Source: Physcia stellaris (taxonomy: Eukaryota; Ascomycota; Lecanoromycetes; Caliciales; Physciaceae). From it: 64,000 bases of DNA. Positions 45,146 through 55,932 of the stretch are shown here, in pieces. The translations under genes and the position numbers were made by a program. The notes beneath the pieces are model-generated. The model worked only from the letters and a program-made list of their open reading frames with translations. It searched no databases and was not told the DNA's origin. Where the stretch lies: the NCBI GenBank assembly GCA_018902385.1, contig JABSSW010000018.1, forward strand, positions 620,001 to 684,000, written 5' to 3'. Within the stretch, counting starts at the first letter, position 1. The number at the start of each line of letters is the position of its first letter.

Positions 45146-47109
45146 ATGGCTACTGGTGTTGAGACTGCGGGCTTAGTTCTAGCGTCGATTCCATTAATCG
45201 TAGACGGGTTAGGCCACTATGTCAACGGACTGCAGACTATTCGGTATTGGCGCAGATATCGTCGGGAGTTTGAGAACTATGCACGAGCTCTGGGATGTCA
45301 GAGAAAGAAATTTCTGAATACCTTGGAGTTGCTATTTGAAGGTATTATCGAAACGGACGAGGAGCTGGCATCGCTTGTCCATGATCCGCTCGGTGCAAGC
45401 TGGCGGAGAGAGAAGTTCAAGAAGAGCTTGATGGTGCGCCTGGATCACAACTACGAAGATTTTCTCGAAACTCTGCAGAATATGCACGACTCTTTGGAGG
45501 AGATAGCTGCGAAGCTGAAACTTGGCGAGTCTGGCAAGGTTTGGTTCTTGCTCCAGCCTTCCGATGCATCTGGTTTTGACCAAGTTCAACGCAGGTTGTC
45601 TGGAATGATCGCTCTTCTGTCCGACGTGAGATGGAAAGATTGGATTTTGTCCTCTTCAAAGGTTCCTACAACGAGATGTTGCGGACCATTGAACGAGAGA
45701 ACCGGACCTTGTTCGATTTGACCCAAGTGAACAAGGACTTGGAGCCGATCAGACGAAAACGTCACTCGAAAGCTCCACAGGAACATTTCAAGCTTATCCA
45801 AAGATATGCTAGAAGCCTCTTTGACGCTGTTATCATGGGAAAAGCCTGGACCTGTCACTGTAAGCAGCAACATACTGCTAGCTTACGGCTCGAACCTCGG
45901 CCTGTTAGACGAGGGACTCATGATGAGACTACCGCTCGTCAAGTGATATTCCGTATCTTGTTGTCGAAGTCCGAGACGAGGGAAAGCTCTCATTCCACAT
46001 CTGAATGGCGTGAACTCGAAGTCGAAACTAAAGAGATAGTATCCGAGAGTAGAGAAGAACCCTCAGGCAAGGACTCAACCATCTCTTCTTATCATTCTCA
46101 ACCCAGGTAAGGTCTACCATCAGCATAAGCTCGTGTCTGGGCCGTAAATCGAGCTGAATAGCAGCGCTACAGTATTGTGCCTGGGCAGCGAAGAAAACTG
46201 CAGAAGAAGGCTAGATTTGAGATTCCTACCCACCTTGCCCCGATCGTGCGACCTTCATCCTCTCTAGCCTCTCGGACTCTAGCTGGTACTCGTAGAGCGT
46301 GTGAACAGATCACCAATATCTGCGCCACGGTCTACCAGGCTCAGGGTGGTCAGCAAGTGCTAGGCTTCCTCACTGAAAATCAGATGGCAGAGTATCAGCA
46401 CCATCTAGTGGTTTGTAACGATGCTGGTAGCAGTCGAAAGATACGTACTGAATCACTGGAGACCCTACTCAGGCATGGTTTGATACATTGCAACGAACCA
46501 GTCTTTCTTTGGAGAGATCGTTTGGAGATAGCCGTTACGCTGGCATCCAGTGTTCTTCAACTGCATAAGACATTATGGCTCCGCAAGTACTGGAGCAGTT
46601 GTGACGTTTTTTTCCACAACGAGGAGGACAATAGCCTCAATGCGCCAGGGCCACGATATCATCAACCGTATGTATACTGGAAGATGTCGTCAGCGGATTG
46701 TACCTTGGGGTATTCAGCAAGCAACGTCTTGTTGCAGAAGCATTTGATCCATAGCGAGGCTCTGTTCGCTCTGGGCTCCACGTTAGTTGAGCTTTCTTTC
46801 GGAAAGACGCTTTCGGATCTGCAATCACCTGAGGATCTCGATAGCAGCACTGACATCACCAGATTGAATACGGCAAGGAGGCTCTTGAATAGCGTGTACG
46901 ATAATAGCCCCGGAAACTACGGTGATGTGGTAAGACGCTGTCTGGACTGTCCGTTCGATATACGGGATAAGAGTCTCGACAATGACGACTTTCAAGCTGC
47001 TGTATTCGAAAGTATCGTGACCCCCTTGGCTAAAGATTTGGAGGCTTTTACTGAAAAACTCCCGCGCCATACGGCAGAGAGGCCATCCAAGATACGCAGG
47101 TCAAATTAA
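45146..47109 (+). CDS. DUF7580-like protein (helical N-terminus plus pseudokinase-like C-terminus)
   Basis: Exons 45146-45538, 45595-46106 and 46173-47109 give 613 aa, phases consistent. Intron 1 uses a weak GTTTGG donor but has a TTTTGACC branch point, and it joins LGESGK to VVWNDRSSVRREMERLDF exactly as expected for the family. The N-terminus (ATGVETAGLVLASIPLIVDG) resembles the HeLo-like or prion-inhibition type start of fungal incompatibility proteins, followed by a long helical region. The C-terminal part (RLEIAVTLASSVLQLHKTLW; HSEALFALGSTLVELSFGKT) follows the DUF7580 pattern, which resembles a protein-kinase fold without catalytic motifs. A link to cell-death or recognition pathways is an inference from family and neighbourhood. 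Confidence 0.75.
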
Positions 47110-47638
47110 ATCATCTTTGGTGAGATTGCGTGTACCCGTCTCTAGGCTATCGGTGACGATAAGCATGTGGAAGGAATCCTAGAATTGAAGATTTTCCGTT
47201 GTCAGCCAGGCACTCACTCTCATCCGTGGTGAGTGGAGGAAGAACAGACCAGCAGATAAACAGAGCCCGCTTATGTAAACAGCGCTACTGGCTTGGCATG
47301 GACCTGATTCAAAAAGAATTCAAAAAAGCCACCTTGACTTTCAAACTCATGCTGCATTATACATGCTTGAATCCAGAAAAGCCATTATGGAATAATAATA
47401 CATGATTTCATGCAATGTAAAAAGATGTTTGGAACTGGTTTCCTTCTCAACCCGGGTTGTCGTGTATTTATGTCATCTCCGTGCTCACAAGTCGGATGAG
47501 TGCCCTACTATTTCGGTCGCAGTCGTACCTGTAAGATCTCGTGCGAGTCTTGCAACCCTCTCCGTGTTGCAGAGATAATGGTCATGGTTGATAGGTCCAT
47601 AAGCTTGACTTTCGCAGCGACAAGCTTTCGAAGCCCAT
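47110..47638. other. intergenic region
   Basis: Convergent space between the DUF7580-like gene and the acyl-CoA synthetase gene. AATAAT near 47391 may serve as a poly(A) signal. No gene was recognised. Confidence 0.45.
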
Positions 47639-49675
47639 CTAAGCACCATCCCCAAAGATTTCCTTCACTAGACTCTTCTTATTGACTACTCACACATTAG
47701 CCAAGCCCGGCATTTAAGAACAAGGGAGGAAAGGACACAAAACCTACTCTTTCCCATTGCATTCTTAGGCAACGCCTCCACGACCTTTAATTCCTGTGGG
47801 ATCTTGTAACTCGCAAGCTTATCCTTTAAAGACCGTCTCATATCCATGACACCCCATGTCTTTCCCCCTCCCACTCTTTGCTTGATCTGGGCGAAGCACG
47901 ATCACAGCTGCGACTTTCTGACCCCATTGCTCGGAGGCGACGCCTACGACTGCTGCTTCGGCGATTTGTGGTCTGTAGTATCCATAAGCATTTATCCTAA
48001 GACCCCACCGAGAAGAGGATGAAAAAGGAAAGCATGGGCCGGCAAACTTACAAGCTCAAAAGCTCTCTCTCAATCTCCAGCGCGCTAACCTTCTCGCCTC
48101 CACTCTTGATAATATCGACACTTTTCCGCCCTCTGATGAAGTACATCGGTCCCCGCGCCCACTCTTCACCGCTCTTTCCTGCGCCCTCAACCTCTCTCCG
48201 CGTCGCAACATCCCCAGTCTTGAACCACCTCCCATTGCCATCCTCGCCCTCGACGAATTCCTCTGCTGTCGCTTTCGCGTTTCGCCAGTATTCTTTGAAT
48301 ACGGTAGGTCCTCGCAATTGTATCTCACCCTCCCTCTCTTTTCCTTCTGCATCTTTCTCCTCGCCTGCAGGAATGATGGCGCCGGTCTCGGTATCCACAA
48401 GCCGGGCTTCGACGAAAGGGAGAGGCCAGCCTACACTTCCGTCGACGCGGTCGGCGAAGTCAAGTCCGCAGGACAAAGCCATGCCCACTTCGGTCATGCC
48501 ATAGCGCTCGAGCAGCACGTTGCCGTTGCTGAGCTCCGTCCATGCTGCTTTTGTGGGGGTGGGTAGGGCAGCGGAGCCGGAGATGTTGAGGCGGAGGTTT
48601 GAAGGGGACAGAGCTTCTTTGGAGGCTTCGAATGTGGGGATTTGAGCTCGGAGTGCGAGGATAGGAGGCGGTTGTAGATTGTTGGAACGACGGTCAGGAA
48701 GGTGATTGGTGACTTTTTCGATTCACTGGAGGGAGCAAGGAAGGGGGCGGCGAGACGGTCCCAGACTGCACTGACATTGAAGGGAAAGAGGAATTCAATG
48801 CAGGAGCCTGCGAAGAGGGGTGTGAGGAGCGCATTCACGGTGCCGTGGATGTGATGCAATGGGAGGACGTGTAAGAGGTGGTCTGCCGGGGTATAGTTCC
48901 AGGCTTTGAGGAGGGAGCGGCTCTGCGCGGTTAGGACGGAGGTGGGTAGTAGAACACCTTTCTATGGCATGTGAGTTTATTTCATGTCCTTAGATATGAA
49001 AGGGGTTGCGTACCGGCCGGCTGGTTGTTCCTGAGGTGTAGAGCATCATACCACCCTCTTCGTCCTTTGGATCATCCAATTGGACCCGCTCTGTCGCATT
49101 CCTGCTAGCTAACCTCTTTTCCACTATCTGGAGCTTCAATGGCTTCTCTAGCCCTTCCTTGACGACTTCCTCGGCTTTGGACTGGAATTTGGTGGATGAG
49201 AGCAACATCAACGCCTCGCTGTTCTCGAGTATATACCGCAGCTCGCTCGCGGGAAATCCAGACGACAATGGGACCGCAATACCGTTGCTACCTATGATGG
49301 AAAGTAGAGTCACTATCCAGTCAGCGAGTACCCAACGCCAATGGGCACCTGCCTCGCACCTACATAGTCATAACCATTTTCCACCAAGAAAGCTATCCTC
49401 TGCCCTTCCACTGCCTCGTCGCCAGCTGCCTCACGCAGCTTATACTTTGCATCTGCGACATCTTTGAGTAGGCCGCCATAGGTGAAGCGTCGACCAGACA
49501 AGGAGTGGATGACTGCGGAGCTCTGCGGGTCATGGCCTGCGATGGCCTCAAAAACGGGGAGCCGGGGGAGGGTGGAAGCCATACGAGAAATGTGGACGTT
49601 GGCAATTATTGCTCGAATGGGTTTTATTCGAGAAGGATTCCTAGGCAAGAAGCTTAGAACATTTCTAATGAGCAT
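47639..49675 (-). CDS. mitochondrial malonyl-CoA/acyl-CoA synthetase, ACSF3-like (two apparent indels)
   Basis: Exons 49360-49675, 49014-49312, 48052-48961, 47748-47972 and 47639-47688. Total length is 1800 nt, or 599 aa once a -1 and a +1 indel cancel. The N-terminus MLIRNVLSFLPRNPSRIK is a likely mitochondrial presequence. Adenylate-forming motifs are in order: MMLYTSGTTSRPKGVLLP (P-loop), HVLPLHHIHGTVNALL, LRLNISGSAALPTPTKAAW, NGNVLLERYGMTEVGMALS, WFKTGDVA, FIRGRKSVDIIKSGGEKVSA and the catalytic Lys in LPKNAMGK, ending NKKSLVKEIFGDG. This is the ACSF3 type, which makes malonyl-CoA for mitochondrial fatty-acid synthesis; narrower specificity is inferred. Frame breaks lie at a G4 run (48636-48639; one base short) and a G/C run near 47863-47867 (one base extra). 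Confidence 0.85.
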
Positions 49676-49957
49676 GTTTGACTTAAAGGTTCAGGCGCCC
49701 CATGGCTAATCCGTAATTCAACGATGGGCCGTTGGGGGAACGAAATTGATTGATGAGAACAGTTCTAGGGTTGTGACATCATCAACTCTGTACTCATAGG
49801 GCTGGAGAGTCAGGCGGCTTGGCGGTCAATATCTACGAAGCTTCGTCGAGTTAGAGAACAAAGTATTCTACCTTCCATCCTGTGCGAACACGGGTTTTGC
49901 AGCTCTTCTCTCTCCAAGAGCTTCTTCTAGATAAGTCCTCTTGATTGAAACAAATCA
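49676..49957. promoter_or_regulatory. bidirectional promoter between two mitochondrial genes
   Basis: A 282-bp spacer separates the start codons of the divergent ACSF3-like and BolA-like genes, so both promoters must lie in or overlap it. No specific factor site was identified. Confidence 0.6.
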
Positions 49958-50403
49958 ATGCTACGAAGAAGCATCGTCGCCTTGTCACGACGCGCTTCAA
50001 CAATGTCGTCTTCAACTACACCCATGGAAGATGCCGTACGAGCCAAGGTCAAACGTGAAACCTCTCAGATTTAATCAGATCATCTGACACTATGCAGATC
50101 ACAGAGAGCTTCAGTCCGGCCACTCTTGAGATAATCAACGATTCGCATATGCATTCCCACCACAAAGCCATGCAAGGTACTGTCTCCAAAGAGACCCACT
50201 TCCGCCTCATCATCGTCTCAGACGCGTTCAAATCCAAGCCGCAACCTGCTCGCCATCGCATGGTGTACGCGCTGTTAAAGGAAGAGCTGGCTGCTGAAGG
50301 AGGTATCCACGCGCTGCAGTTGAAGACCCAAACACCGCAGGAGCGTGAGAAACAAGTGGAGAGAGAGAAAGCCGAGCAAGGGCAAGTTATTGCGGAGATG
50401 TGA
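49958..50403 (+). CDS. BolA-family protein (Bol1-like), mitochondrial
   Basis: Exons 49958-50047 and 50098-50403 give 131 aa. The N-terminus (MLRRSIVALSRRASTM) is a basic amphipathic presequence. The BolA fold follows: ITESFSPATLEIINDSHMHS, then HHKAMQGTVSKETHFRLIIV, FKSKPQPARHRMVYALLKEE and GGIHALQLKTQTPQE. Conserved His residues of the H-M-H-S-H-H segment and the invariant His of the ARHRMVY segment are present. BolA proteins pair with monothiol glutaredoxins and, in mitochondria, help transfer 4Fe-4S clusters to clients such as lipoate synthase. Intron 50048-50097 has a non-consensus GTCAAA donor but a CTGACAC branch point. Confidence 0.9.
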
Positions 50404-51168
50404 CAAAAGGTGAAAATTTTATGAGCAGCATACACACACGCCGTGATGGCGACACCTACACTTATGGTTACCTTGATGAGGCGGGTGTCCAGGGTGCCTG
50501 ATCGGCTTTCTGTCCTCCAAAGTCTCCAGGACAAGACTTACCTCCACTACCTCGGCGAGAGGGTGGGGATACAGAAGACCGCCATTGCCAACACTTGAGA
50601 AATTGTGCCTAACGAAGTACCAGACCAAAGGCTTAATCCAAACAATGAGGGAAGGACCCCAATGGGAAGAGCCTTAATCCTCGAGGGAGGCCGAACATCA
50701 ATCCACTGTCTTAACGCCGTAAGTTGCAAAGGGCAATTCCCCATACCCTGGAAACCTTTGATACAGCTTGGTAGGTTACGAAAGGGCAGCCTACTTTTCA
50801 AGGTAAGGAATTATAAGTATGTATCTGTACATTTGAAGTAGAGATAATCCTGCCTTTTTTCTCCCTCTTCTCTTTCTCGTCAATTATAGCTGTGCCATCT
50901 GCATCCCATACATCCTAGGATTTGGCGAGATCTCCGGAATGATTGCAGAAGAAGAGGCTTTGCTTTGATAAATCCATCGAAGAAGCCGCTAGACATTAGG
51001 GCATTCACTACCTGGTCACGGGACAATCCGGTGTCATATCGGCCCGTTCTAGTCGAAGATAACTTGAATGTACCTTATCTGACTGCCAATCAAATCATTC
51101 TTCCTTGCATCCATGTCGCTCCTTGACAAGAGCCACTACATTTCACAATCACTTCAGCCTTTGGACAC
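50404..51168. other. intergenic region
   Basis: About 765 bp between two genes in the same direction. No gene was recognised. Confidence 0.5.
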
Positions 51169-53655
51169 ATGATGGATGATGAATCAAGTCAGCCGCTAAG
51201 CGCTGCCATGCTTCCCATCAACGACACCGACATGAATCCTGGAACGGCGGTATTTCATCGTTCGCTTCTCAACCCTCCTGACTGTGTTTCGCACGCCTCA
51301 GGAATCGCTCTACATCTGGATGATGGCCGAAGAGTTATAGACGCCTGCGGAGGAGCCGCTGTTGCTTGTCTGGGTCAGTATTCCCAGAGCATCTTATCAG
51401 TGTTGGTGTCCCATCGTCCATTGAACACTTTATACAAGACTGTGCACATTCACTATTAGCATCATTAAAAAAGTCATACATTGCGCATGAGAGCGTCAGA
51501 TATCTCTCGAGTCACTCACAGTATGTAGGTCATGGCAACCAAGAAGTCATCGCTGCAGCTGCAAAGCAAATGAGCGAGATTAGCTATGTTCATACCGGCG
51601 CTTATACCACAGGCTCCGCCGAAGCTCTGGCTCACGAATTATTGGATGGGAATCCATTTGGACTTGAGAAAGCAATCTTTGTGGGAAGCGGTACGTATCT
51701 TGAAGTTTTCATGATGCATGCTATTCCATCATTTCGCGTCAAATATGCTATACAGAAAAGACGAAGACTTTAGTAGTCTGGAGGGTCTTTTGTCAGTCTA
51801 CGGGTTTTCGTCCTTGGCGAGAGACGTTGTATTCCTGGCTTATCCTGAGGCCTGGTACTAAGTAGTACAATTCTTCATTGGACACTCTTCGAGACTTAAG
51901 TTTACCCCGATACACAAGAAGCAAAGATAAGAAGACGCTCTAGTATCACATTCCTATGCTTTCTTCCCAGGACTGGTATCTGTCTTGCTACAATAAGAAT
52001 TAGGTCGTGATACCTACGATAGTAAGCAGCGTACTTACATCACACCAAGACATTTGAGAGAGCGTTCTTTAGCATAGCAGCATCTCTTCAGAATCATAGA
52101 CACGGTTTGAAGCCATACATCATATTTCTGCCCCATAACATCGCGCTCTGTTCCTCATTATCACGTGGCAATCAATACTAATCTCTCGCATCGCCTTAGG
52201 GTCTGAAGCTATGGATGGTGCCCTAAAGCTTGCTCGTCAATACTTTTACGAGCAGTCTCCTGCAACAGAACGGATTCATTTCATTGCACGTCGTCAATCC
52301 TGGCATGGCACAACTCTAGGCTCTATATCCATCTCCTCCAACCTCCCACGTAAAATCCCATACAAGCCTCTTCTGCTGCCGCACGTGTCTCACGTCTCCC
52401 CGGGTGAGTCTGACCAGACACCACATGATAATCCCACGCTTGTCAAGAAAGAAATTGGCTGACTGTTCATAACTCTCCAGCATACGCCTACCAATACCAA
52501 AAGGTCAACGAAACTACAAATGAGTTCGTCCAGCGCCTTGCAAAAGAGCTAGATGACGAGTTCGTGCGCGTTGGTCCTGAGAAAGTGATTGCCTTTGTCG
52601 CTGAACCGGTTGTTGGGGCTACTAGTGGATGCGTGCCTGCCCCGCCAGGATACTTCGTAGCTATCCGGGAAGTGTGCGATAAGTGAGCATATTCTCATTA
52701 TTTCTTTCGCATCCGACTCTTCCGTCATCGCGAGCCGCAATTAGAATCCAATTGGGTCCTCGAATGTAACATCTCTACTGACATCAAGTCAATAACAGGT
52801 ATGGTGCCCTTCTAATACTAGACGAAGTCATGTGCGGCGTAGGACGTACGGGTAGCTTCTTCGCATTCGAGCAAGAAGGCGTAGTACCAGACATCATCAC
52901 CATCGGCAAAGGGCTTGGAGGCGGGTATGCGCCCATTGCCGCCGTACTGGCAAGCCATAAAGTCGTGGATGTATTGAGGAAGGGTACAGCGATGTTTAAC
53001 CATGGGCATACATACCAAGCGCACGTAGGTGCACACCTTCCTCTAATTGGAGTGGAAAAGCTGACTTGGAAATGTGTCCTCAGCCTTTGACATGTGCTAT
53101 CGCGCTAAAGGTGCAACAAATTATAAAGAGGGAAGGATTAGTGCAGAGATGTGCAGATATGGGAAGAGTTCTGGAACGAGAGCTGAGAAAACAATTCGAG
53201 GGAGCTGGGTATGTGGGTGATATCAGGGGCCGAGGGCTATTCTGGGCTGTGGAATTTGTGAGGGACAAGGAAAGTAAAGAGAGCTTCGATCCAAAACTGG
53301 GATTTGGGAGTAAAGTGCAGCAGAGGTCAGTTCCTGCTCCTAGCTAAACGTGGCAAACCCCTGCCCACCAGGATGCTATGAAATGTCGAGTGTGGAGATA
53401 CTGAAATGCATGTTTTATAGGGCATTCGAGCTGGGTGTGGCTATCTACCCCGGGATGGCGACAGTTGATGGATACAAAGGAGACCATGTCCTGCTTGCAC
53501 CTCCGTACACCGTCTCGGAAGAGGAATTGAGGGAGATTACTAGGGTGATGAGGAAGGCTTATGATATCGAAGCTACTCTGTTTGATGATGGATTGCCCTC
53601 TACTGAGACGAATGGACCAACTACTAGAATAGACGGTACACTCGCGAAGAAATAG
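51169..53655 (+). CDS. class-III PLP-dependent aminotransferase
   Basis: Seven exons: 51169-51373, 51529-51690, 52200-52403, 52481-52682, 52799-53024, 53084-53325 and 53421-53655. They give 491 aa, phases consistent. Motifs of fold-type I class-III aminotransferases are present: VFHRSLLNPPDCVSHASGIA, ISYVHTGAYTTGSAEALA, FVGSGSEAMDGALKLARQY, FIARRQSWHGTTLGSIS, FVAEPVVGATSGC, LLILDEVMCGVGRTG (the Asp binding the PLP ring nitrogen), and the Schiff-base Lys in DIITIGKGLGGGYAP. RAFELGVAIYPG and HVLLAPPYTVSEEE follow near the end. The sequence is closest in style to fungal omega-amino acid or DAPA-like aminotransferases; the donor and acceptor are unknown. Either ATG at 51169 or 51172 can start. 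Intron 2 is 509 nt, far longer than its neighbours. Confidence 0.9.
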
Positions 53656-55932
53656 CTAGATGAGCTCACCGTTGAGGAAAGGTTGATCAATGAAGATTGC
53701 TATTGGAATAGTGGGTAAGACGAAATGGGAAACAATCTCAAGTCTACAATTTATATCTTTCTATGACCATGCTGACTAGAATCCTCAAACCAGAACACTC
53801 CACAGTCTGATTGTTCGGACGTATGATACAATCCGTGAATAGACCCTTTGGAAGAGCCTAGCATCTGTTCTAAAAGTACTCACATGCCCGAAGACCATAT
53901 ATGGCTCTTATCTAATGCCAATGATCACTTAGGAAAATTAAACATACTTCGCGTTGTAACCATCAAACCAATAACATAAATAGTAAATATTATGGACGTG
54001 TTCAAACCGTGGTGAACTACAAGAACTTTCAATAGCGCATCCTACATCAATTGCGCCCTTTTGACCACCCGATGCTCACTACCAACAACGCAACGCCCCT
54101 CCCCGTAGGCTCCTCCCACCCCCCGAACGCACCTATATCTACGCTCTGCATTCCTCCCATCCCCCTCCAGCATCCCCTTGACCACAATCCGGCGCAGTAG
54201 CCCCTCGCACTACCCGGCCTCAACCCCAAAATCCACTCCTCCATCCCTGCCCCTCAGCCCCTTCCATCGCCCCTACCTCCATCCCTCCAACCAAAACCCA
54301 GCCAACCAGCCATCACAACCAATTTTGGCGCAGACTATCTCCAAGCCTCAATCAATCGGACGGGCAGAAGCGAAACCGCAGATATCTGGTAACCCCGAAC
54401 GATGGATGGCGGGAGGGTGCGGGAATTATCGCGCTATCGAGGGGGCAGCGACTGCATACCGTGAACAGTTATATTAGCGTTGAGGCTTGGGGTGGGTCTC
54501 GCGTAAGAGGGAGATTAGTTGGTGTTGGCGGGGACGAAGAAGGGTAAATAGGGAAAGAAAGGAATGGAGAGGGAGAGGTGCGATATGGGTTGTGGGGTTT
54601 GAGAGAGGGGTTGGTGGAGAGGTGGAGAGGGCGGATGGAAAGGGAGCGAGATTAGGCTTTGGTATTAGGATGAGGGAGGGGAAGGGTTCGAAAGGAAATG
54701 GGGAACTATGGGTAAGGAGGGGAGGGGGTGGGGGTGGGGAGAGGCCGTTGGGCAGGTGCTTAGGTAAGTTTTGGAGGGTGGCGGAGGAGGAGGAGGAGGA
54801 GGAGGAGGAGGAGGAGGAGGAGGAGGAGGAGGAGGAGGAGGAGGAGGAGGAGGAGGGTGCATGAGGGAGGGAATAAAGGTAAAGCATGGCCAACCGTTGT
54901 AGGTACCTATGCCTGCAACTATGTTGCGGAGGGCGAGCCGCTTCGAATCGATGCCTTCAGCTGCGCACGCTGCGCAATCACCCACCCTCTGGCCGACATC
55001 CTCCTCATCGTCATCGGTGCAGGTCAGTCATGTGTTCAGGCGATGGAGCGGCCCATACCCGTTTCTTTACTCCACGTTTCTGAACAGAGGCAAATTTCGT
55101 GTGCTATCATTTTCCAGCTTCCGAGCCAGGAGCCTTGATTGATCCAGGTCCAGCCCCGTGCGAGCCGGCTCCTCCCTGTGCATATAAGGACTTTTGGAAT
55201 GGATGCATGGTACATACGTGGGATAGTGAAAAATCGCTCGCGAATCAAGGTCAGAAAGCATCCTGGGTCAAGCACTCTCAATCTTCAAGGTTACATCTTG
55301 AGCCAAACGGACTAAGATTGCTTTTCTGAGAGTACGACTCGCCTATTGTTGGTAGAAAAATCTGAGCTGTGCTTTACTAGCTTAGCTTTACTAGCTTAAG
55401 GAGCAGTGACCATGATGGAGACGTTCATTCCTCTTCCGAGGAAGATCAGCTGTCAAGTTTCTGGATAGCATGAGGTTTGAGGATGTGCCTAATCCTTTCT
55501 AAGCTAGCACACAGCTGCCTACATATGGAACTTCTGATCCTCAACTTCGATTGGCTCCTTATCAAGTCTGAAGAAGTGATCGAAGCTCAGCCGATGGAGA
55601 GAGTTTTCAGGTTGGTCGTGGGTCAAGGTAATGAAGCATAGGAAAGCAGCCGGAGCGTGGTACCACAGCGTGGGACCAATCAGACAAAAGGTCCATGCGG
55701 GTTCCTGGACTGGCCACATCACTAGCTGCTGGACTGCATGGAACTTTCGGCACAGGCCAATAAGATTCGAGGTAGAAGTCAGGGCTCGCCAGTCCGTTCA
55801 GAGCATTGTAGGAGACTTCGATCTTCGACATATAATGGCCGTCATCCTGCAATTACAACAGGTCTCCTCGAACCTACCGAACGGTACATTGACAGTTCTT
55901 ATCGAACCAGTATCCCTGTTGTTATTTCGGCA
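53656..55932. other. 2.3-kb gene-poor region with (GGA)n tract
   Basis: No credible gene was found. It contains purine-rich DNA with a trinucleotide microsatellite at 54782-54856 and, near 55370-55400, two copies of a GCTTTACTAGCTTA-like 14-mer. Long Ser- or Glu-repeat ORFs here are products of the microsatellite. Confidence 0.5.
54782..54856. repeat. (GGA)n trinucleotide microsatellite, about 24 units
   Basis: Near-perfect GGA/GAG repeats run for about 74 bp inside a broader purine-rich block (54480-54860). All six frames read as homopolymer or Arg/Gly/Glu repeats. Confidence 0.95.

Noticed and set aside
53350-53420. Exon starting CYEMSSVEILKCMFYR in the aminotransferase
   Set aside because: It cannot be joined in phase with exon 6, and the acceptor at 53420 gives the expected KVQQRAFELGVAIYPG.
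54474-54893. Poly-Ser and poly-Glu ORFs on both strands
   Set aside because: By-products of the (GGA)n microsatellite and flanking purine-rich DNA.
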